A DNA stretch of 41,568 bases from Clostridia bacterium (GTDB lineage Bacteria; Bacillota; Clostridia; Oscillospirales; Acutalibacteraceae), in contig JAFWYP010000037.1 of the NCBI GenBank assembly GCA_017517665.1, positions 1 to 41,568 of the forward strand. Direction: 5' to 3'. Positions 35,201 to 41,568 of the stretch are shown piece after piece (within the stretch, counting starts at the first letter, position 1; the number at the start of each line of letters is the position of its first letter). The notes under the pieces were generated by a model that was given only the letters and a program-made list of their open reading frames with translations, was not told the DNA's origin and searched no databases. Both the position numbers and the translations under genes were made by a program.

Positions 35201-37593
35201 CCGATAATTTCACAATCAAAAACGCATACGATGCATCTCTTGTTATAAAATCTGCAACTCAGGATGTATTTACCGTTGAAGGAATTCCCGAAACAGTTAC
35301 CTATGGTGACAGGTTTGAAGTACAGACTGCGGGTGCGCAGGAAGGCGGAACAATTACCTATACCGTTTCAGGTGTTGGAGTTGACGGCAACCCTGCCGAT
35401 ATTGCAAAGCTTGAAACCGTTGGCGGTAAGACCTATATTGAAATTACAGGTATGGGTACAGTTACTGTTAAGGCAACATCATCGCTTGCCAACTATAACG
35501 ATAAATCCGCTATGAGAACCTTCACCGTTGGCAAGAAAACTCTTGCGGTTAAAACAACTCCTGTTGCAAGAACATATGACGGCACAACAGCTGTTGACGT
35601 TGTTGTTGAGCTTGACGGACTTCTTGCAGGCGATGAAGGAATCACTGCAACCGCAAACGGAACTCTTGCAACTCCCGATGCCGGCAAGTCAAAGACTGTT
35701 TTCATCAGCGATATCACACTTTCAGACTGCAGCAAATATCAGCCTGCAATAACATCAACTCAGGCGAATGTTGACATTGAGAAGCTTGTTATCACCGGCT
35801 TTGAAATTACGGCAGAGGATAAGGTTTTTGATAAGACAACTGCTGCAAATGCTACAGTTACAAAGATTTATGATGTTCTTGATGCTGACGCGGAATATGT
35901 AAAGGTCAACGGCTCAGCAGAGTTTGACACAAAAGACAGAGGCGAAGACAAGACAGTTACATTCATTGCAACAGGTCTTTCAGGCGATTTGAGTTCAAAC
36001 TATGTTCTTGCAGATACAGCAAAAACTGCAACCTGCAAGGCAAGCATCGTAGCAGCATCTCCCAAGGATTTCTATGTAAGCGGACATCACAGCAATGTTG
36101 CTGTTTCCGAAGAATTCACACTCAGAGCCTTCTATACAAATGAGGTAACTGAAGTTGTATGGTCAAGCAGCAACGAAGCTGTTGCAACCGTAGATCCTCA
36201 GACAGGTGTTGTTAAGGTGGTCGGCGCAGGCTCGGCGATTATCTATGCAGCAATCGACGAAGGCTACGGAATTGATCCCGCTCAGTTCCCGCTTAATGCA
36301 TCCAAGAAGACCATTCAGCTTTATGCAACTCCTGAGGAGCTTATCAAAACTTATACAGGCAGAGTGCAGATTCCTGAAATTCTTTCAGCTGATTCAAAAT
36401 TTGTTCCCGATGATAATAACGTTCAGCTTAAGTTCGTTTGCGAAAGCGGCGCAGACACTGTCTTTGCAGACCCGATTAACGCAGGCAAATATAAGGTCTA
36501 TTATGAAATAATTGATACCGAGTTTGCAGGCACAGGCTACTTTGATATGGTTATCAACAAGGGCAAGATTGTTGTAAAAGCGGCAGATATTGAGAAGCTT
36601 TACGGCGCAACACCCGTTTATGCTCCCGTAATTACCGAGGGCGACCATATCGTAAATGCATATGGCGAAATCAAGGATATCGTTGTTTATACAAGTGAAG
36701 GTGAGCCCGCAACTGCACCTGTCGGCGTTTATGACATCAACGTTTCTCTCACAATTGCAGAAAATGATAACATCAGATTCTATGTTGATGAAGAAGTCGG
36801 CAAGCTTACGGTAAATCCTGCACCTCTCACTCTTTCGGTTAAGGATGCCGTTCGCGAATACGGTTTTGATAATGAAGACCCCGAATATGAATATGTCGGC
36901 TTTGTTAACGGCGAAGACTCAAGTGTTCTTGCAGGAAGCCTCACATTCAAGTATGACAGCTCCGTGACAAAGGAGTCTGCTATCGGCGAATATGAGGATG
37001 TTATAACCGCAGATTCTCTCGCAACAAGCGATAACTATACACTTACAGTCGTTTATCCGGACGGTAACGGTGCAGACCTTTCAATTATTAAGGTTTCGGT
37101 TAAAACAATCATGGCTCCGCTTGACGGCGTTACCGAAGACAACGTAACCTCGGACAACGAGGCAACAATAAACGAAGTTATTGCCGAACTCAACGAATTC
37201 ACTCCTGAGAACGAAGATGAGCAGAAGCAGCTTCAGGAAGCTCTTGATAAGTGCAACAGCCTTCTTGCGAAGATTGAAGAAGCTCAGAAGGCTCTCGGAG
37301 AAGCTGAGGAAGAATCCGCCGTGCTCGATAAAGAGAGAGCGACTGTTTTCTGGGAGGATGATATTAAAGAATTCCTTGATAAAATCAATTCTCTTCTTGA
37401 AAATCCCAATATGAGCCCTGCAGAAATTGAAAAACTTGAAGGCTACAAGGCGCAGGCAGAAGAAATACTTGAAATTATCCGTACTCCCAAAGAATACATT
37501 TCAGTCCGTTTCTTCTACCTCATTAAGGACTGCTTCACTTGGAAATACAACGGCATTGGTTGGTTGTTCTCAAATTTATTCAATATCAGCTAA
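29281..37593 (+). CDS. Giant secreted multidomain protein (FG-GAP, FN3, Ig-like, Big_2, MBG/YDG repeats)
   Basis: 2770 residues; AGGAGG precedes the ATG by 12 bases. Signal peptide: MRKR, a hydrophobic core, probable cut after AQA at residue 36. Approximate order: FG-GAP/VCBS calcium-loop segments near 200 (GDFNGDGYEEIAVYD) and 351 (GDIDGDGRDEIVY); a Thr/Ser/Gly-rich region to 950; an FN3 domain 964-1050; an Ig-like domain 1063-1158 (YQWQEQ...YRCEVG); further beta domains; Big_2-like 1645-1720 and 2264-2325 (SSNEAVATVDPQTGVVKV); MBG/YDG repeats 1720-2260 and to 2604; a charged coiled coil 2607-2734. No LPXTG is seen; the end is aromatic (FFYLIKDCFTWKYNGIGWLF). It is probably a surface or extracellular adhesin or fibre-like protein. 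Its target is unknown. Confidence 0.88.
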   Translation: MRKRIISAVLVAVMLIGIAQIGVTKWDIQLGNYAQAAEGESLLQMLDINDTAVNVPNDKDNPYGPGSLNMFPRMELMYYDNVHNNNSVYYRRVYDYDQRKQPIIWDNQEFSNTPARKFEASQSAAFDPTGVGKQNYVATVGYVACDAPNSVKGLQYYLRVEDSYGNVFAEHDLGMIYDYISPYDDYNLPDGYEINAFLAITSGDFNGDGYEEIAVYDLEPTTSSCAIKIFSYNNSSRTLTQGNNMQVRNACYGGTLPIKVTTNWPIVQLTASDLDKDFKDDLIVTASFPHRRYTNTKNTDYAMPRTSIVTYSGSFSYTVNATFEHAWDYSEFDSGNTSGKTQISCYGSAAVGDIDGDGRDEIVYAGYDLSTDERNNTDTSGINKSYANVGVIEYSDGVYKKGAGGVCQYVKINPNIAAGLYEHNGQSPIALACFNPVGTGGKDYVFIGGSVYSLRTDGGSQTPVDLSHNHPAADYGFKLEYEASDWDSIYSQGTEDYYGNSKTKHHNIWIESVATGNFLNDENAGEQLVFIVGRKSSEGHNFRHDVVQIATDAKDKLIASRFAINYKTGTSYKRNMTYTAMDIDDDGMILQFVEKDSYFSDPNVVAVLQAAPYFEDLVLLNEDYCEDGSTVFGKSSGSGTSETHGFNVTASIITGYEQDITCFGVKLGGVDFEVEVSASVGGEWEDATEKTTSVEYSSPSTEDRVILTMTPYIRYVYNMWTPQFTTPTRAEYNATCASLKNDAAALENYKNEVLRTTNTYGWGQTVPAGWSKYIMCVPETPRLSMITVTEFDKVAESTGEFEAIRGNVLNHSIGDPSTYNHNESSLRDFSGGSDVVSEGLDMSDSDYIWVSKGGGTVTQSIEEMSSSASSVTWGAGITTTMVGNAGGVKAGASAGVEYTGSYTTMNCSSTYIAGTVAGMPSAENGETAGFDFQWRFGSWKERLNNQDCLVLGFITKNVKMPLKSPKNLAIKDSTATTITLNWEKAGGDWTQVYMITDNETNPYFLIDTIDSDKNEYTVEGLNPNTKYTFALRSTDSVGSEASIYTAAVSGKTKYAEGVEVPHVDHISDIHALSGSDVNIKAVATAVDGGTLTYQWQEQVEENDVYVWQNIKNQINAIMPIIDVTDDYNGKRYRCEVGQLIDGKVAYVYSNTVNLYVGQGGTTTSLAVSEPYGAASGSYQVENVKINTAVTELVAKVGTDSYSIAKLADGNYIVTLKEQSDTAVYQYIADETAKAAIEAAITNKQETVALNAANLAEIITYSEYVTESRVSTGISDNAVFVQVSEEDVAAGKNTFILKETVYIPDPTDPENETAGTTETIEHKVTYSKTYTEGTKTLYVVPVTEEIESVDDEGNVTTTSRSFDTYYYIDSADTTMTEPVEVTVQVMGYVQAADSSKTYTMETETAVVTFEKEIKETYYTTTVVAGDTVTLAALVESTSVGMNMVPTGNVCFKISLNGDSSKETKYEIPLTEYSETKGSAVTEWTPSEDGTYTIVATYYGNSRLLSSSSESLTYTAYEVSGAGTKEVKSFVINCNDTVINNTSINLAPALNVTSVTCNDTELEDVVTTPYSLESDNTIVYEVRMEYSEAPEGSYIIENNVFTATVNGTYFITATYTDGEGADAQTFTYTKKINVVTTAGEQQPIYFQNSSITVYTTQKTVKNELSNFNAGATVRYKSTDESVATVDETGLVTIHKSGVTSIVATSSVSGKDDVEATYLLYINKQPLTLSVPDDIVVTYGQTQEEALEIIAASGLVVKTNGGVVDNISYSDITGKANDEPTYSITYKQGSGIGRYSVTINEVSSVLYDVTNIGGYFEVVQKEIGNDDIESVNVETKDYDGTTEAELSVTFKEGVLVSNDVVEAEVEGEFDTSEAGENKLVGYQITKLTGPNSGNYVLAANVSGNSTGTIEKAPISVTMPRTTSVVYDGEIKSVNVLAYSNGLYYNDFTVKYVDENGVETTEPVNVGKYNVVIELADSDNFTIKNAYDASLVIKSATQDVFTVEGIPETVTYGDRFEVQTAGAQEGGTITYTVSGVGVDGNPADIAKLETVGGKTYIEITGMGTVTVKATSSLANYNDKSAMRTFTVGKKTLAVKTTPVARTYDGTTAVDVVVELDGLLAGDEGITATANGTLATPDAGKSKTVFISDITLSDCSKYQPAITSTQANVDIEKLVITGFEITAEDKVFDKTTAANATVTKIYDVLDADAEYVKVNGSAEFDTKDRGEDKTVTFIATGLSGDLSSNYVLADTAKTATCKASIVAASPKDFYVSGHHSNVAVSEEFTLRAFYTNEVTEVVWSSSNEAVATVDPQTGVVKVVGAGSAIIYAAIDEGYGIDPAQFPLNASKKTIQLYATPEELIKTYTGRVQIPEILSADSKFVPDDNNVQLKFVCESGADTVFADPINAGKYKVYYEIIDTEFAGTGYFDMVINKGKIVVKAADIEKLYGATPVYAPVITEGDHIVNAYGEIKDIVVYTSEGEPATAPVGVYDINVSLTIAENDNIRFYVDEEVGKLTVNPAPLTLSVKDAVREYGFDNEDPEYEYVGFVNGEDSSVLAGSLTFKYDSSVTKESAIGEYEDVITADSLATSDNYTLTVVYPDGNGADLSIIKVSVKTIMAPLDGVTEDNVTSDNEATINEVIAELNEFTPENEDEQKQLQEALDKCNSLLAKIEEAQKALGEAEEESAVLDKERATVFWEDDIKEFLDKINSLLENPNMSPAEIEKLEGYKAQAEEILEIIRTPKEYISVRFFYLIKDCFTWKYNGIGWLFSNLFNIS

Positions 37594-37600
37594 ACTAAAC

Positions 37601-37645
37601 AAAAGGGGCTGTAAAAAAATGCAAGTTTTTTTACAGCCCCTTTTT
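37601..37645 (+). terminator. Strong terminator of the giant secreted protein
   Basis: AAAAGGGGCTGTAAAAAAA (37601-37619) pairs with the complementary TTTTTTTACAGCCCCTTTT (37626-37644), a 19-bp stem ending in a T-run. It is nearly symmetrical and may also work for minus-strand transcripts. Confidence 0.92.
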
Positions 37646-37653
37646 GAATTATC

Positions 37654-37836
37654 TCATATCAGATAACGGTGTGTATAGTCGGTGCTGTTTCTTAAATATT
37701 CTTCCAACTTGCCACTTAACAATAATTCAACATAGCTTATTGACTTATTGTAAATCAGATATTGTTCTGCTGTGAAATCCGCAGCATTTAAGAATACATA
37801 AAATACAAGCGTTGCATCAGGGAACTGTCCTCCCAT
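37654..37836 (-). CDS. Short ORF, possibly a TnpV-like fragment
   Basis: 60 codons. The middle, ISYVELLLSGKLEEYL, resembles the LLLSGKL..YL segment of transposon TnpV proteins, but the rest does not match and the protein is half normal size. The ATG lies inside a hairpin that looks like the terminator of the PqqD-like operon, so normal translation is doubtful. It is likely a fragment or a chance frame. Confidence 0.25.
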   Translation of the reverse strand: MGGQFPDATLVFYVFLNAADFTAEQYLIYNKSISYVELLLSGKLEEYLRNSTDYTHRYLI

Positions 37837-37852
37837 CCTGCAACGCTTTTTA
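37807..37852 (-). terminator. Hairpin after the PqqD-like operon
   Basis: AAGCGTTGCA (37807-37816) and TGCAACGCTT (37839-37848) are exact reverse complements. T-rich sequence lies beyond the stem on both strands. It stands about 40 bases after the PqqD-like stop. Confidence 0.65.
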
Positions 37853-37887
37853 CTTTTTGTTCGTCAATTTACAGATTTTTTAATGTT

Positions 37888-38157
37888 TTACTCTACAATT
37901 CCAAAATCACATAGTTTTTTGATAAATCCGTTTATATCTTCTGTAGCGGTTTTGCTGTCAATTCCGTATTCTTTCATAAGAGCCGATACAAGCTCTTCTT
38001 TTTCTGCTCCGTTTCTGATTAAATCCCATAAAAGCATTCCGCTTTCTGTCATAATAAAAAGACCGTTATATTCCGTAACCGTATCCCCGATTGGTATAAG
38101 CATATATTCACCGTTTCTCAACCTTACAACCACATTATAGCGATTTGTTTTATTCAA
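37888..38157 (-). CDS. PqqD-like peptide-binding protein (RiPP recognition element fold)
   Basis: 89 residues from a TTG at 38157 that overlaps the end of the CPBP gene; no in-frame ATG precedes the domain. The sequence follows the PqqD family: RNGEYMLIPIGDTVTEYNGL, MTESGMLLWDLIRNGAEKEE, LVSALMKEYGIDSKTATEDI, FIKKLCDFGIVE. In peptide-modifying pathways this winged-helix fold binds the leader of a precursor peptide. No radical SAM or other modifying enzyme and no clear precursor is visible here, so it is an orphan RRE, with a membrane protease as its operon partner that could process a peptide. That link is inference. Confidence 0.78.
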   Translation of the reverse strand: MNKTNRYNVVVRLRNGEYMLIPIGDTVTEYNGLFIMTESGMLLWDLIRNGAEKEELVSALMKEYGIDSKTATEDINGFIKKLCDFGIVE

Positions 38158-38863
38158 TTGGTTGCTCGACGGGTGACTTTTTGTTGATAAATACGGCGTA
38201 TAAAATCGGCACAACAATCAGAATAACCGGTGCAATATACATTGACAAAGTATTCTCTTCGTTGAAGATTGAAAGCGAATTATTAACCGAATGTGCGATT
38301 ATGCACGGAACAATTGACTTGCTTTTAACAAAAATAACAACGAAAAGATAACCGATTGACATGGCATAGCATATCTGAAGCAGGGTCGGTACAAGCTCCG
38401 CACCGTTGAATAAGTTGACGATATGCCCTATCCCGAAGGTTATCGAGCTGACCGCTATGGCGGCTTTTATGTTGTCCTTTTCCATCATTTTAAAGAGAAA
38501 ACCTCTGAAAATAATTTCCTCAATAAACCCGATGTTAAGCATAGTCAGAATGTGAAAAACAATCTCTTGCGGTGTGTTGTTTATGTTGATTCCAGACCAC
38601 AGATTAACCGAAACAATCAGCAAAAGCGGCAGAAAATATAAAAACTTTTTGGGATTACTGACCTTGGTAAGTCCGTAATACCGCACCCTTTTCAGGCTGA
38701 CTGTCAGGATTATCAGCACAACCGAAAAAGCCGTGTTGATAAGTGTGCTTCTGTAATCCTCAACTCCGAAATTCTGCATACAGAACGAATTGATTGCAAC
38801 ATAGAGAATTATCAGCAGTATGCACATAAGGGTTTCGTGCTTTTCAAATAATTTCTTAATCAT
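38150..38863 (-). CDS. CPBP-family intramembrane metalloprotease (CAAX/Abi type)
   Basis: 237 residues from the ATG at 38863, chosen because GGAG lies 8 bases upstream; the GTG at 38872 is an alternative. About 6-8 membrane helices. Motif 1 is EEIIFRG (Glu115, Glu116, Arg120), motif 2 FGIGH with His147, and motif 3 HSVNN, the full set for a zinc or glutamate-based CPBP protease. Known family members cleave prenylated proteins, take part in bacteriocin self-immunity or mature peptides. It overlaps the PqqD-like gene by 8 bases and follows an Asp-box protein after 5 bases, so the three form one operon. Confidence 0.88.
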   Translation of the reverse strand: MIKKLFEKHETLMCILLIILYVAINSFCMQNFGVEDYRSTLINTAFSVVLIILTVSLKRVRYYGLTKVSNPKKFLYFLPLLLIVSVNLWSGININNTPQEIVFHILTMLNIGFIEEIIFRGFLFKMMEKDNIKAAIAVSSITFGIGHIVNLFNGAELVPTLLQICYAMSIGYLFVVIFVKSKSIVPCIIAHSVNNSLSIFNEENTLSMYIAPVILIVVPILYAVFINKKSPVEQPIE

Positions 38864-38868
38864 ATTTT

Positions 38869-39156
38869 TCACTCCGGAATCCTGATTTTCGCAACCGTTA
38901 TTTTATAAGTTGGCTCATAACACGGAGGATTGTTGACATAGTAAAGTGTTGTTCCGTCCTCCGAGAAAAAGAGCGACGTGCTGTAACCGCATTTTTCGTA
39001 AGGGTCAAATGAACAGGGTATGGGATTGTCAATCGGAGCAAAGGTTTTGCCGTAATCAAAGCTGATGAACATATCCGCACCCGTATCGTTTCCGACTCTG
39101 ACGGGATGTTCAACCACATTTGCGTTGTTATCCGCAGGAACGTATATATCGCTCAC
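38869..39156 (-). CDS. Small Asp-box (BNR-like) protein, probably a sialidase-propeller remnant
   Basis: 95 residues from the GTG at 39156 (GGTG 6 bases before it). The longer ATG at 39219 is excluded by the promoter at 39188-39215. SFDYGKTF is an Asp-box (SxDxGxTF), and SEDGTTLYYV is a second propeller-like strand pair. Full sialidase-type propellers have about 350 or more residues, so this is one or two blades only: either the end of a lost gene or a small domain. No signal peptide. It is first in an operon with the CPBP protease and PqqD-like protein; its role is not known. Confidence 0.5.
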   Translation of the reverse strand: MSDIYVPADNNANVVEHPVRVGNDTGADMFISFDYGKTFAPIDNPIPCSFDPYEKCGYSTSLFFSEDGTTLYYVNNPPCYEPTYKITVAKIRIPE

Positions 39157-39187
39157 GGTTTCACCTCTGATTTTTCCGATTGTAATT

Positions 39188-39215
39188 ATTATACCACAAA
39201 AATATTTTTTGACAA
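39188..39215 (-). promoter_or_regulatory. Promoter of the Asp-box/CPBP/PqqD-like operon
   Basis: On the minus strand: TTGTCA (39215-39210), 16 bases, perfect TATAAT (39193-39188). Confidence 0.7.
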
Positions 39216-39219
39216 TCAC

Positions 39220-39480
39220 ATTCGTTTTTTATCAGATGAATTTTCTTTTATTCACAGAGCCTTCTGAACGGTTTTTGTATAGCCGGCAAACGATGCGGCC
39301 ATATCTGAATTTTATATGTTATTCACAATTTTTATTTAAAATAACGGTGTTTTATGTTGAAAGTAATCATATCATATGATATTATTATTTTAATTATTGT
39401 TTTCGCTTGATAATATCACCTCACACTACATTAATTTAAAGTTTATCATATTTTTATACAATGTTCAACGGTGAAAAAAC
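39220..39480. other. AT-rich intergenic stretch
   Basis: No gene or regulatory element is recognised apart from a very short minus-strand frame (39252-39302, MAASFAGYTKTVQKAL), which could be the scar of a lost gene end but is too short to support. Confidence 0.4.
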
Positions 39481-39507
39481 AACCCTCAGTTATAAAGCCT
39501 GAGGGTT
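39481..39507 (-). terminator. Terminator of the OFA-type transporter
   Basis: AACCCTCAG (39481-39489) and CTGAGGGTT (39499-39507) pair perfectly; on the minus strand a T-rich tract follows. Confidence 0.85.
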
Positions 39508-39512
39508 TTATA

Positions 39513-40739
39513 TCACGGTTTTTTAACTGAAAAGTTGAGTCCGAGGGCGCAGACGGCAAGAATGAGAAGCATAATGAACGGTGCGGTATAACTGCCGTGC
39601 TGTGCGAGCAGGGTATTGCTGAAATTTGCTATGAATGCGGCAATAATAAGGTTGAAATTCGTAAGGCTGTAGTTAACCGAAAAATATTTTTGTCCGTAGA
39701 AAGATGAGGTGAATGCCGAAGTCAGAGTCGGGCATGAACCATATGAAAGACCCGTAAGGCAAAGACCGATAATGCATATCGGCAATGAGCCGAGCTGTAC
39801 CGCGATAAGGGTTATGCCTGCGGCAACGATTGTGAGAATGTTTGCCGAAATCATTGTTGTGCGGCGTCCGAGAGCGTCATAGAGTGCTCCCGTGAGAATT
39901 CTGCCGATTCCGTTGCACACGGAAAGAACGCCTACAAGCGTAACGGCAAGAGTTTCTGTTGCTTCAACCGAAATTGCAAGGTCTCTCGCAAAACTTATTA
40001 CCGAATTGCCGACGGCGGTAATGAATGCCATGCACGCAAACGCTCTCCAGAATGTAAAGCTTCTGAGCATTTCCGCCGTTGTGAAGTCGCGGCTCTCAAA
40101 TACTTCTTTCTTAACGCTTTTTGTTGCCTTGGGTGAGGGGAGCTTATCCTTTTCCGAGGGTTTGCGGAGTATGATTCCTGCGGCAACGAGTACAACCGCA
40201 AGGATAATGCCGAGCAAAATATAGGTTTTGCTTACGCCGAATTCCGGATTTCCGAACAGAATGCTGATAACGTTGCCCATAAGCAGAGTGCTGATACCGA
40301 ATCCCATCATAAGGCATCCCGAACAAAAGCCCTTTCTGTCAGGAAACCATGAGCAAACGGTTGACACAACAACGTTATACGAAATGCCGATGCCCGTACC
40401 TGCAAGAATCGCATAGGTTATGTAGAGCAGCCATTGGTTTGACTCTGCCGTAAGCAGACCCGTTGAAACGAATCCCGCGCCGACAAGCAGACCTGATATA
40501 ATGAGCGTTATTTTAACTCCGGTTTTTTTGCAGATAAGACTGCCGAAGAATGCTCCGAGGCAGAAGAAACACATTGTAAGTGTAAAATTGAGAGAAAGCA
40601 CATCTTCGCCGAAACCAAAGTCCTCTTTAAACGGAACTTTCAGAATTGACCACGCGTAAAGAACACCTGAAAAAAGCATTGCAAAGACACCTGAGGCAAG
40701 ATAAAGCCGGCGTTTTTTAATATTGCTTTGGTTTGACAT
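39513..40739 (-). CDS. MFS transporter, oxalate/formate antiporter (OFA)-like family
   Basis: 408 residues, 12 predicted membrane helices; AAGGAGAG precedes the ATG. Features of the OFA family: an N-terminal LYAWSILKVPFKEDFG segment, GTGIGISYNVVVSTVCSWFPDRKG in the first half, and GRILTGALYDALGRR between helices 8 and 9. Known family members exchange small carboxylates such as oxalate/formate or lactate; many Clostridia members are uncharacterised. It is monocistronic, with a near-consensus promoter and its own terminator. No neighbour shows its substrate. Confidence 0.87.
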   Translation of the reverse strand: MSNQSNIKKRRLYLASGVFAMLFSGVLYAWSILKVPFKEDFGFGEDVLSLNFTLTMCFFCLGAFFGSLICKKTGVKITLIISGLLVGAGFVSTGLLTAESNQWLLYITYAILAGTGIGISYNVVVSTVCSWFPDRKGFCSGCLMMGFGISTLLMGNVISILFGNPEFGVSKTYILLGIILAVVLVAAGIILRKPSEKDKLPSPKATKSVKKEVFESRDFTTAEMLRSFTFWRAFACMAFITAVGNSVISFARDLAISVEATETLAVTLVGVLSVCNGIGRILTGALYDALGRRTTMISANILTIVAAGITLIAVQLGSLPICIIGLCLTGLSYGSCPTLTSAFTSSFYGQKYFSVNYSLTNFNLIIAAFIANFSNTLLAQHGSYTAPFIMLLILAVCALGLNFSVKKP

Positions 40740-40767
40740 AAAAATCTCTCCTTAGAAAATTATCGGT

Positions 40768-40796
40768 ATTATACCATAATTTGCCGAATGTTTCAA
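40768..40796 (-). promoter_or_regulatory. Promoter of the OFA-type transporter
   Basis: On the minus strand: TTGAAA (40796-40791), 17 bases, TATAAT (40773-40768), about 30 bases from the start codon. Confidence 0.8.
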
Positions 40797-40926
40797 CACT
40801 AATTAAAAATCAAAAAGGATACACTCCGGCTGATTCCGTGATTTTTGCAACACAACAGATTTATTGTTTTCTGCGCAATGCTCATTAAATACGGGACGCT
40901 CTCATAGAATATTGTGAGGTGAGAAT

Positions 40927-41403
40927 ATGAAGAAAGAAATAAAAACCTATGCGATCTCAATCGTTGCTGCGCTTGCCGTCGGGGGATTATCCGCCCTGTT
41001 TACCGCAGGAAACATGGATATCTATTCGCGGATAGTGAAGCCTCCGCTTGCACCGCCGTCGGTGCTGTTCCCGATAGTCTGGACAATTCTCTATATACTC
41101 ATGGGTGTCGGTGCGGCGATGGTTTATCTGCAAAAGGATAAAAACCCGCAAATTGCACGAAATGCGCTTGTCACATACGGAATAAGCCTGTTTTTCAACT
41201 TTTTCTGGAGCATTATTTTCTTCAATATGCAGGCTTATTTTTTTGCGTTTGTATGGATTATCCTGCTCTGGATATCAATTCTTGCAACAATTATTCAGTA
41301 CAGAAAAATCAATCCGCTTGCTGCCGTTTTGCAGATACCTTATCTTCTCTGGGTCACATTTGCAGCGTATCTCAATCTTGCAATATTTATTTTGAACAAA
41401 TAA
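40927..41403 (+). CDS. tspO: TspO/MBR family tryptophan-rich sensory protein
   Basis: 158 residues, normal for TspO, with five hydrophobic helices. GAGGTGAG precedes the ATG. Typical motifs: VKPPLAPPSVLFPIVWTILY in loop/helix 2, NFFWSIIFF in helix 3, and PYLLWVTFAAYLNLAI in helix 5. Known family: membrane proteins that bind porphyrins and cholesterol-like ligands and are linked to stress and tetrapyrrole handling in bacteria. It stands alone, divergent from the OFA transporter, with a terminator after it. Confidence 0.93.
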   Translation: MKKEIKTYAISIVAALAVGGLSALFTAGNMDIYSRIVKPPLAPPSVLFPIVWTILYILMGVGAAMVYLQKDKNPQIARNALVTYGISLFFNFFWSIIFFNMQAYFFAFVWIILLWISILATIIQYRKINPLAAVLQIPYLLWVTFAAYLNLAIFILNK

Positions 41404-41432
41404 TTTAATAAAAATTTGTGAAAACAAAACCC

Positions 41433-41467
41433 AAAAAATCGCTGAGATTATTTTTCGGCGGTTTTTT
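41433..41467 (+). terminator. Terminator of tspO
   Basis: AAAAAATCGCTGA (41433-41445) pairs with TCGGCGGTTTTTT (41455-41467) with two G-T pairs and ends in a T-run. Confidence 0.8.
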
Positions 41468-41522
41468 ATTTTGTTATATACACATTGGGAACAGAGGATA
41501 ATTTGTGATTGTGAGAAAAGCG

Positions 41523-41540
41523 ACCACATGATATTGTGGT
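41523..41540. promoter_or_regulatory. Short palindrome near the window end, possible operator
   Basis: ACCACA-TGATAT-TGTGGT, a perfect 6-bp inverted repeat followed by very AT-rich sequence that may hold the promoter of a gene beyond the window. The role is not determined. Confidence 0.3.
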
Positions 41541-41568
41541 GGGACATATATATTATATATACATTATA

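Noticed and set aside
38423-38641. Plus-strand frame within the CPBP gene
   Set aside because: Shadow of the protease gene; no ribosome site and no recognisable domain.
40927-41403. Possible link of tspO with the adjacent OFA-type transporter as one unit
   Set aside because: The genes are divergent with separate promoters and terminators; adjacency alone does not support a joint pathway.
1-41568. tRNA, rRNA or riboswitch genes
   Set aside because: I scanned the intergenic regions for cloverleaf arms, rRNA cores and conserved riboswitch cores and recognised none; a covariance-model search could still reveal a weak one.

Overview
The window looks like chromosome from a low-to-mid GC, anaerobic, gut-type Clostridia (Oscillospiraceae/Ruminococcaceae-like). 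The signs are AGGAGG-type ribosome binding sites, TTGACA/TATAAT promoters, many U-tailed hairpins, an HTH-desulfoferrodoxin regulator, GPH sugar symporters, a GH38 alpha-mannosidase, an Old-Yellow-Enzyme-type reductase and small AbrB-like proteins. This placement is an inference from gene content. No rRNA, tRNA or CRISPR array was recognised.

Layout. (1) 1-529: 3' part of an XRE regulator fused to a two-iron superoxide reductase. (2) 585-12578: a glycan-use locus with a divergent GH38/57-fold protein, sugar isomerase/epimerase, two GPH-type symporters, a membrane-anchored toroid-like protein and a GH38 alpha-mannosidase split by a frameshift. (3) 12579-16258: a short-chain dehydrogenase divergent from a flavin/Fe-S enoate-reductase-like enzyme, each with a clear promoter. 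(4) 16304-27855: an island of about 11 kb whose codon use looks different (more TTG/TTA Leu), lying between two nearly identical AbrB-like genes in direct orientation. It holds an HTH_26 regulator, a Zn-ribbon/helical/DnaQ-like protein lacking key catalytic residues, a UvrD-type helicase, decayed small genes and a 2088-residue LRR_5 protein with a C-terminal BRCT domain and no signal peptide. (5) 28031-29254: a TetR regulator without a normal start codon, and an S23-type four-helix-bundle gene flanked by inverted repeats. (6) 29281-37593: a 2770-residue secreted FG-GAP/FN3/Ig/Big_2/MBG protein. (7) 37654-41403: a PqqD-like/CPBP protease/Asp-box operon, an OFA-type MFS transporter and TspO.

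How the genes may work together. Region 2 reads as import and breakdown of mannose-containing glycans or glycosides: two symporters take up oligosaccharides, intracellular GH38 and GH38/57-fold enzymes cleave them, and the isomerase handles a released sugar. Region 4 is the best candidate for an undescribed system. An HTH_26 controller of the type seen before restriction and defence genes heads a close-packed pair (inactive-looking exonuclease fold and SF1A helicase), followed by a giant cytoplasmic LRR-BRCT protein that could be a sensor or scaffold for DNA ends. The AbrB-like module also appears as a partial copy at 12918-13020 and, in diverged form, as the C-terminal tail of the mannosidase, so it seems to be a spreading repeat family in this genome.
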